Assembly: GCA_018266915.1 (NCBI GenBank) | Contig: JAFDZM010000076.1 | Span: forward strand, 124,001 to 188,000 | Length of the DNA stretch: 64,000 nucleotides | Source of the DNA: Bacteroidota bacterium | GTDB taxonomy: Bacteria > Bacteroidota > Bacteroidia > Sphingobacteriales > Sphingobacteriaceae | Direction: 5' to 3' | In this document: piece after piece, positions 59,794 to 64,000 of the stretch | Position numbering within the stretch: position 1 is the first letter of the stretch | Layout of the letters: the number at the start of each line of letters is the position of its first letter | The notes under the pieces: model-generated | What the model was told of the DNA's origin: nothing | Database searches by the model: none | What the model saw: the letters and a program-made list of their open reading frames with translations, nothing else | Translations under genes and position numbers: made by a program

Positions 59794-61350
59794 TTCTTTG
59801 CGTACAATCTTACTGTTTACTTCTATTTCATTCAGTAACCCTGCCGAGCTTACTGAGCTTGTAAAGCTCTTATTAGGATTGGTACGTGATATTTTTTCCA
59901 GGTCATCATCTGTTTGATTTAATTCTTTGATCAAACTATTAATCTCTTTCAGATGTGAATTAAAGAACCTCGCTTTGTTATTATAAGAATCTATCTTATA
60001 GTTGTTTGCTGCTGCGGTTGGTTGTTTTGAAGTATCAGCAGGCATATAACTAAAAGGCGATAAATTGCTTACCGTAGTTTCTATCGGCACAAGTGACGGA
60101 GACGTGTCCTTGGGATCTAATTCAACCAGGTTAAGTCTTACCGGATCGGGATTATAGCCTACGAGGCTTTTATACTCGTCCACTATTGCAGCTATGATCC
60201 TGTGCTGATCGGCATAGGTTTGCTGTATGATCTGGTTTTTCACATTGTTTTTAAATCCATTAAATAACAACGAAGTAAGGTCATAAGCTTTTGTGCGCAG
60301 AACAGCATTCTGCACCGAAAAGTAATTGCTCATCGTTTTATTTTTAGTATACATCACCCCCAGGTTGGTGCTGAACAATGCGGGATTGCCACCCATCAAT
60401 GACAGATCGACCTCGTTGCCAAAGTTGTAAAACTGCCGCCCATAAATTTCAAGGTCGTCGATACGTTCGTAAGAGGAAAGAAAATAAAGCCGGTATCGCT
60501 GGTATTCTTCATCAGGGTTATTGATCTGCGCATAACAATTCTGCAAAAAATCCTGCACTGCTTTGTCATTAAACACCTGGTATATGGTGGCATTGGCAGA
60601 TGGTTTCCACCTGATGAGTGAAAGCCTTGCCTTAAACTCCAGTTCTGCAGTGTTATTCACCCTTAGCGAATCAAACATCTTTGCTACAAAGTATGCCAAC
60701 TGAACATTAGCCATACCGCGATGTTCAGCATTCACCATGCTGTAAAGACTGTCCTGTATGGTTAAATAGTTCTCGCTATTATTCCAAAATGAAGGCTCAA
60801 GCGGCGGCAATAACAACCGGTTGGTTTTGGTATCAACAAAAATAAATGTGCCCAGCGGGTAAATATTCTGGAAGTTATTCTCGAGCATAGACATACTGCT
60901 CATGGACGCTGAATCCATCTTGAGCAGGAAATTGAGCACTTTGTTATGCTCCAGCTTGATGCCCAAATTTTCCAGCGATTCAAAATTAGCGCTTTCTTTT
61001 TGGGGGATGACAATAGGCACATAAGTTATTGCATCCTTATTTTTTTCGAGATCAGTAAAATCTTTTTTTACGACAATTGAAGTAGCATCTTCAGCATCCT
61101 GCCCGTAAAATGCAATGGTATCTCCCTTGCCTATTGAAACGCCTTTTATTCTCTCTTCGCCGGGTTTAAGATTTAAAAGCGGTTTCAACTTAAATTTACC
61201 CGACTTTTTGGTGATCTTATAAAACACGGATACCGCAGTTTTATCGGTGTTTTTGATCTTGAATTTAAAGCCGTCGGCCTTGGATAAAAAAGGGAGTAAC
61301 AAAAAACAAAGAAGCGCAAATAGCTTTGATTTGTAGATAGTAAATTTCAT
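59791..61350 (-). CDS. secreted protein of unknown function
   Basis: 519 residues from ATG 61350 (MKFTIYKSKLFALLCFLLL), with signal peptide likely cut after SKA. Next comes an Ig-like part (FKIKNTDKTAVSVFYKITK), then a long mainly helical region with repeated hydrophobic heptads (DSLYSMVNAEHRGMANV, LLFNGFKNNVKNQII). The C-terminus is rich in Asn, Lys and Asp. No domain I recognise. Periplasmic or surface protein, likely lineage-restricted. No neighbour suggests a role. Confidence 0.6.
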   Translation of the reverse strand: MKFTIYKSKLFALLCFLLLPFLSKADGFKFKIKNTDKTAVSVFYKITKKSGKFKLKPLLNLKPGEERIKGVSIGKGDTIAFYGQDAEDATSIVVKKDFTDLEKNKDAITYVPIVIPQKESANFESLENLGIKLEHNKVLNFLLKMDSASMSSMSMLENNFQNIYPLGTFIFVDTKTNRLLLPPLEPSFWNNSENYLTIQDSLYSMVNAEHRGMANVQLAYFVAKMFDSLRVNNTAELEFKARLSLIRWKPSANATIYQVFNDKAVQDFLQNCYAQINNPDEEYQRYRLYFLSSYERIDDLEIYGRQFYNFGNEVDLSLMGGNPALFSTNLGVMYTKNKTMSNYFSVQNAVLRTKAYDLTSLLFNGFKNNVKNQIIQQTYADQHRIIAAIVDEYKSLVGYNPDPVRLNLVELDPKDTSPSLVPIETTVSNLSPFSYMPADTSKQPTAAANNYKIDSYNNKARFFNSHLKEINSLIKELNQTDDDLEKISRTNPNKSFTSSVSSAGLLNEIEVNSKIVRKE

Positions 61351-61402
61351 AGAGAGGGGTATCATTCCGGGATTAATTACCGGATAAAAGTTATTATTAG
61401 TG

Positions 61403-61430
61403 CAACATATTTTAATAATATGTTGTTTTA
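61403..61430. terminator. hairpin between unknown secreted gene and MATE
   Basis: Perfect 9-bp stem 61403-61411 with 61417-61425, loop TTAAT, followed by TTTT on the plus strand. Both neighbouring genes run on the minus strand, so its role as a terminator is doubtful. Confidence 0.35.
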
Positions 61431-61529
61431 TAACGCTTCATTATAACCTCATATTTTTTGCTATAATATATTATTTGGTAACATTTTTGAGACAGACAGC
61501 CCGGCTTATTTAAAAGAAAAGGTAAAAGT

Positions 61530-62945
61530 TTACACTTTCACCTTTTTCCACCTACCACCTCTGAATAAGAAGAAGCTAGCTATGGCCATACAGGTTTCGG
61601 CTATTGGGATAGCTAAAAATACGCCTGTTATGCCCATATTGAAATATTTGTCGAGCAGGTAAGCCAACGGTACCTGCAACAGCCAGAAACCGAACAGGTT
61701 TACCCAGGTAGTTGTCCAGGTATCACCGGCACCGTTAAAGGCGCTCATCATTACCATACCTATGCCATAGAAAATATAGCCCACACTTAGTATCTGCAGC
61801 GACCGGGTCGCCACTTGTCTTACCTGCTCATCATTGGTGAAAAAAGCGGTCAGGTAAGTGGCAAGCAAAAACGTAATGACCGTCACACAGGCCATATAAA
61901 ACACGTTATACTTAACGGTCTTAAAAACCGAGTCCTCTGCCCTTCCGAGCTCCTTCGCGCCAAGGTTTTGCCCTACCAGCGTTGCTGCGGCATTGCTCAT
62001 TCCCCATGCAGGAAGCATGAAGAACAACATTAACCTGATGGAAGTCTGATACCCTGCTGATCCATGATCCCCGCCCGTAGTTGCCACCAACTCAGCAAGG
62101 AATATCCAGCTGCATGAGCCGATCACGAATTGCAATATACCCGGAATGGCGATCTTCAATATAGCCTTTATCTGCTCCCAATGTGGCTTTAAATAAGCCA
62201 GGCGCACCTTGATCAGGTTTTTCCCATTGAACAGATGATACAGCTGATATATAACGCCCGTTCCGCGACCGATGGTTGTTGCAATAGCCGCCCCGGTTAA
62301 TCCGAAGCCTAACACATTAATGAATATCGGGCAAAGGATAATGTTGGAAATATTCGCTATCCAGAGGCTCCGCATGGCTATTGCTGCATTGCCTGCTCCC
62401 CTGAAAATACCGTTCACCAGAAACAGCATCACAATGATCAGGCTTTCGGCCATCATAATGCGGGTGTAGTTGGTACCCAATCGTGCCGTTTCAGCAGACG
62501 CTCCCATAATCGTGAGGATATTGCTGGCGAAATAAAATCCTGCCACGCCGATCACAAAGTTGACCATTATAGCCAGCGTTACCGTTTGCATACCTGCTTT
62601 GGCTGCTTCAACCGGGTCTTTTTCGCCAATACGTCGTGCAACTATAGCGGTTGCCGCCATACTCATGCCCACTGCGAGTGAATAAATAATAGTAAGACAG
62701 GATTCTGTCAGCCCGACAGTCTGAATAGCATAGCTGCTGTGTGGTAAATGCCCAACGAAATATAGATCGACGAGGGCAAAAACCGACTCCATTGCCATCT
62801 CGAGCATCATCGGAATAGCCAATAATAATACTGCGCGACGTATACTTCCACGCGTAAAATCGTGATTGCCGCCACGAAGCGATTCTTTAATAAGTGTAAA
62901 TATTCTGGTTGACCTGCGTATAGCAGTCGTTTGATCTGTTGCCAT
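61530..62945 (-). CDS. MATE-family efflux transporter
   Basis: 471 residues with about twelve hydrophobic segments in two halves, as in NorM/DinF-type MATE proteins. Marks: N-terminal RRAVLLLAIPMMLEMAMES, GLTESCLTIIYSLAVGM, and the second half ATLVGQNLGAKELGRAE. Cation-coupled exporter of drugs or metabolites; substrate not predictable. Start ATG 62945 preceded by an AT-rich region. Confidence 0.9.
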   Translation of the reverse strand: MATDQTTAIRRSTRIFTLIKESLRGGNHDFTRGSIRRAVLLLAIPMMLEMAMESVFALVDLYFVGHLPHSSYAIQTVGLTESCLTIIYSLAVGMSMAATAIVARRIGEKDPVEAAKAGMQTVTLAIMVNFVIGVAGFYFASNILTIMGASAETARLGTNYTRIMMAESLIIVMLFLVNGIFRGAGNAAIAMRSLWIANISNIILCPIFINVLGFGLTGAAIATTIGRGTGVIYQLYHLFNGKNLIKVRLAYLKPHWEQIKAILKIAIPGILQFVIGSCSWIFLAELVATTGGDHGSAGYQTSIRLMLFFMLPAWGMSNAAATLVGQNLGAKELGRAEDSVFKTVKYNVFYMACVTVITFLLATYLTAFFTNDEQVRQVATRSLQILSVGYIFYGIGMVMMSAFNGAGDTWTTTWVNLFGFWLLQVPLAYLLDKYFNMGITGVFLAIPIAETCMAIASFFLFRGGRWKKVKV

Positions 62946-63149
62946 GAAAATTAATTAACAGGTTAAAAAATTGGAAAATGTTCAGCGGGACGCTGAAAAA
63001 GAAAAACCGGATTGTTATCCCCTGATTTTAAATCGCATGGGGACTATTGCTATTTTCATGACGATTAGGATTGAGAAACAAATATAGAAAAATCTGATTG
63101 GGAAATGCAAGGGCTTTTTTCAAATCCGGATAATGAAAAGCTTAGTGGT

Positions 63150-63207
63150 TTGCAGGGTCCCTGCGGAGACCCTGCAAAGACCGTAAAGACGGAAAATGCT
63201 TTCCGTC
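63150..63207. repeat. two tandem perfect hairpins downstream of the 63215 gene
   Basis: Stem 1: 63150-63159 with 63168-63177, 10 bp (TTGCAGGGTC). Stem 2: 63188-63195 with 63200-63207, 8 bp (GACGGAAA, loop ATGC). They lie between two minus-strand genes. The rest of 62946-63149 is AT-rich with nothing recognisable. The hairpins resemble REP/REPIN elements in layout. Confidence 0.65.
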
Positions 63208-63214
63208 CCTGTTC

Positions 63215-63424
63215 CTATTTCACCAAAAATTGATCAAAGGCCTTTTGTATCTCGTCTCGTATGTTTTGAGGAAGTTTTTTGTTGGGATCGATATCTATGA
63301 TATACTTTTCGGTACCTCTGTCGGGATCCAATTCAAAGTAACTGAAAATGCGCCGTCCCTTGAAGGCCTCGCGATTTGCCGCCTCGATCTCGATCATACG
63401 ACGGTTAAACTGGTCGTAACTCAT
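63215..63424 (-). CDS. conserved small protein, unknown
   Basis: 69 residues, MSYDQFNRRMIEIEAANREA at the start, then FSYFELDPDRGTEKYIIDIDPN and IRDEIQKAFDQFLVK. Hydrophilic, alpha-beta-alpha pattern, no signal. No family name recalled; the compact amphipathic pattern and clear start make it a plausible real gene. Confidence 0.6.
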   Translation of the reverse strand: MSYDQFNRRMIEIEAANREAFKGRRIFSYFELDPDRGTEKYIIDIDPNKKLPQNIRDEIQKAFDQFLVK

Positions 63425-63478
63425 TGAACGTTTTTATATTGTAAATATACTGATAACTCCGTCGCTACCACAAAAAAA

Positions 63479-63955
63479 CTAACGGTCTACAACGTATATT
63501 GAAGTGGGTAAACCGTTAGGCATTTTAAGGATTCCCACGGAATAGGTTTTATTAACATACTCCCAGCTATCCCAAGTCTTGCCAGGTTTTTTGTCTGGGT
63601 CAGGCTTAAGAGTAAATCCAGCCTGTAGTAATTGTTTTTTAATCACATCGATGTACGAATTTTGATCTATTTGATATTCGATAGTCGAATGATTAGACCT
63701 ATCGCCAGCTCTTCTGACGAATATTAATTCAGCTCCCCAGATACCAGCATTCTTCATATAAGAGGTTGTGGTGACGCCTTTTTTAACTGTCACTGACAAT
63801 TGAGCGAACAGTTTCTTTTTTGTGAGGAAAGAGTTTGACTCCTTAACGGATAACCTTGTAAGTTTGACAAGCTCTGCGGCTGTTATTGTTTGACTGTGCG
63901 CCTGCATTAGACACATTAAAAGCAATGCAATAGTACATATAGGTCCAGGTTTCAT
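63479..63955 (-). CDS. secreted protein of unknown function
   Basis: 158 residues with a signal peptide (ICTIALLLMCLMQAHSQ). Mature part about 140 residues of mixed alpha/beta without Cys: TAAELVKLTRLSVKESNSFL, IEYQIDQNSYIDVIKKQL and a C-terminal SVGILKMPNGLPTSIYVV. No recognisable domain. Upstream (63978-63985, minus strand) TAGATTTG is a likely -7 box. Confidence 0.62.
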   Translation of the reverse strand: MKPGPICTIALLLMCLMQAHSQTITAAELVKLTRLSVKESNSFLTKKKLFAQLSVTVKKGVTTTSYMKNAGIWGAELIFVRRAGDRSNHSTIEYQIDQNSYIDVIKKQLLQAGFTLKPDPDKKPGKTWDSWEYVNKTYSVGILKMPNGLPTSIYVVDR

Positions 63956-63977
63956 ATCTTCTAAAATAACAAATACT

Positions 63978-63985
63978 CAAATCTA
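63978..63985 (-). promoter_or_regulatory. -7 box TAGATTTG before the last gene
   Basis: Exact TAnnTTTG on the minus strand, about 22 nt before the ATG at 63955. Confidence 0.45.
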
Positions 63986-64000
63986 ATGCAAGTTTTTCTG

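Overview
The window looks like a chromosomal segment of a Bacteroidota bacterium, most likely family Sphingobacteriaceae (Mucilaginibacter/Pedobacter-like). The signs are a fused SecDF, a Rho with a long disordered insertion, Bacteroidota-restricted small families (PUR-alpha-like DUF3276, DUF5522, DUF4468), near absence of Shine-Dalgarno sequences, and many -7 boxes of the Bacteroidota type TAnnTTTG(C). The genus is an inference. Almost everything is core or housekeeping; there is no prophage, integron, CRISPR array or classical IS.

Layout. 1-9.9 kb: 3' part of yidC, an exonuclease/GIY-YIG fusion, pyrF, rho, pssA-purS, an orphan Hpt protein, folK and sppA. 10-15.3 kb: a polX-like gene, then an ADP-heptose/LPS cluster (hldA-gmhA-hldC-heptosyltransferase) and a SixA-like phosphatase. 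15.3-19.3 kb: dprA, a proline-rich secreted protein, and an operon GT2 - ECF sigma - rsmG with non-ATG starts. 19.5-22.6 kb: tgt-lptG-EamA transporter. 22.6-23.55 kb: an AT-rich gap without a convincing gene. 23.5-34.9 kb: LapA-like protein, a beta-hydroxyacid dehydrogenase, ispE, thyA-folA, secDF, NDH-2, a DUF4468 protein, HMG-CoA lyase, a GNAT enzyme and fbaA. 35.2-48.2 kb: accD, two small hydrophilic proteins, cysteine desulfurase, glmM, methyltransferase-PAP2-ZIP, MarR, metallo-beta-lactamase protein + DUF5522, coaE-YbbR-yajC-DUF1573-nusB and an amino-acid dehydrogenase. 48.4-64 kb: an MsbA-like ABC exporter, DUF3276, a RAYT transposase with REP-like hairpins, mgtE, ychF, a GH9-CE4 two-enzyme fusion, tRNA-Arg(CCG) and several secreted or unknown proteins, DinB and MATE.

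The most unusual signal is not a gene. At least 16 intergenic places carry short tandem arrays of 7-nt or 8-nt (once 9-nt) degenerate units. Most occur as two arms facing each other in inverted orientation, often with equal unit counts (for example five 8-mers, 3 nt, five inverted 8-mers). Each place has its own unit, but some units recur at distant places. They sit directly against, or overlap, start and stop codons and fold as long imperfect hairpins, in one case around a normal terminator. I know of no description of this in Sphingobacteriaceae; heptanucleotide STRR repeats of cyanobacteria are the nearest analogue I can name.

Other points of interest: a PolX whose polymerase aspartates are replaced while the PHP nuclease site is intact, the DEDDh-GIY-YIG fusion, the GH9-CE4 fusion, and promoters so close to start codons that near-leaderless transcripts are likely. 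All function calls rest on motif reading by eye; no database search was run.
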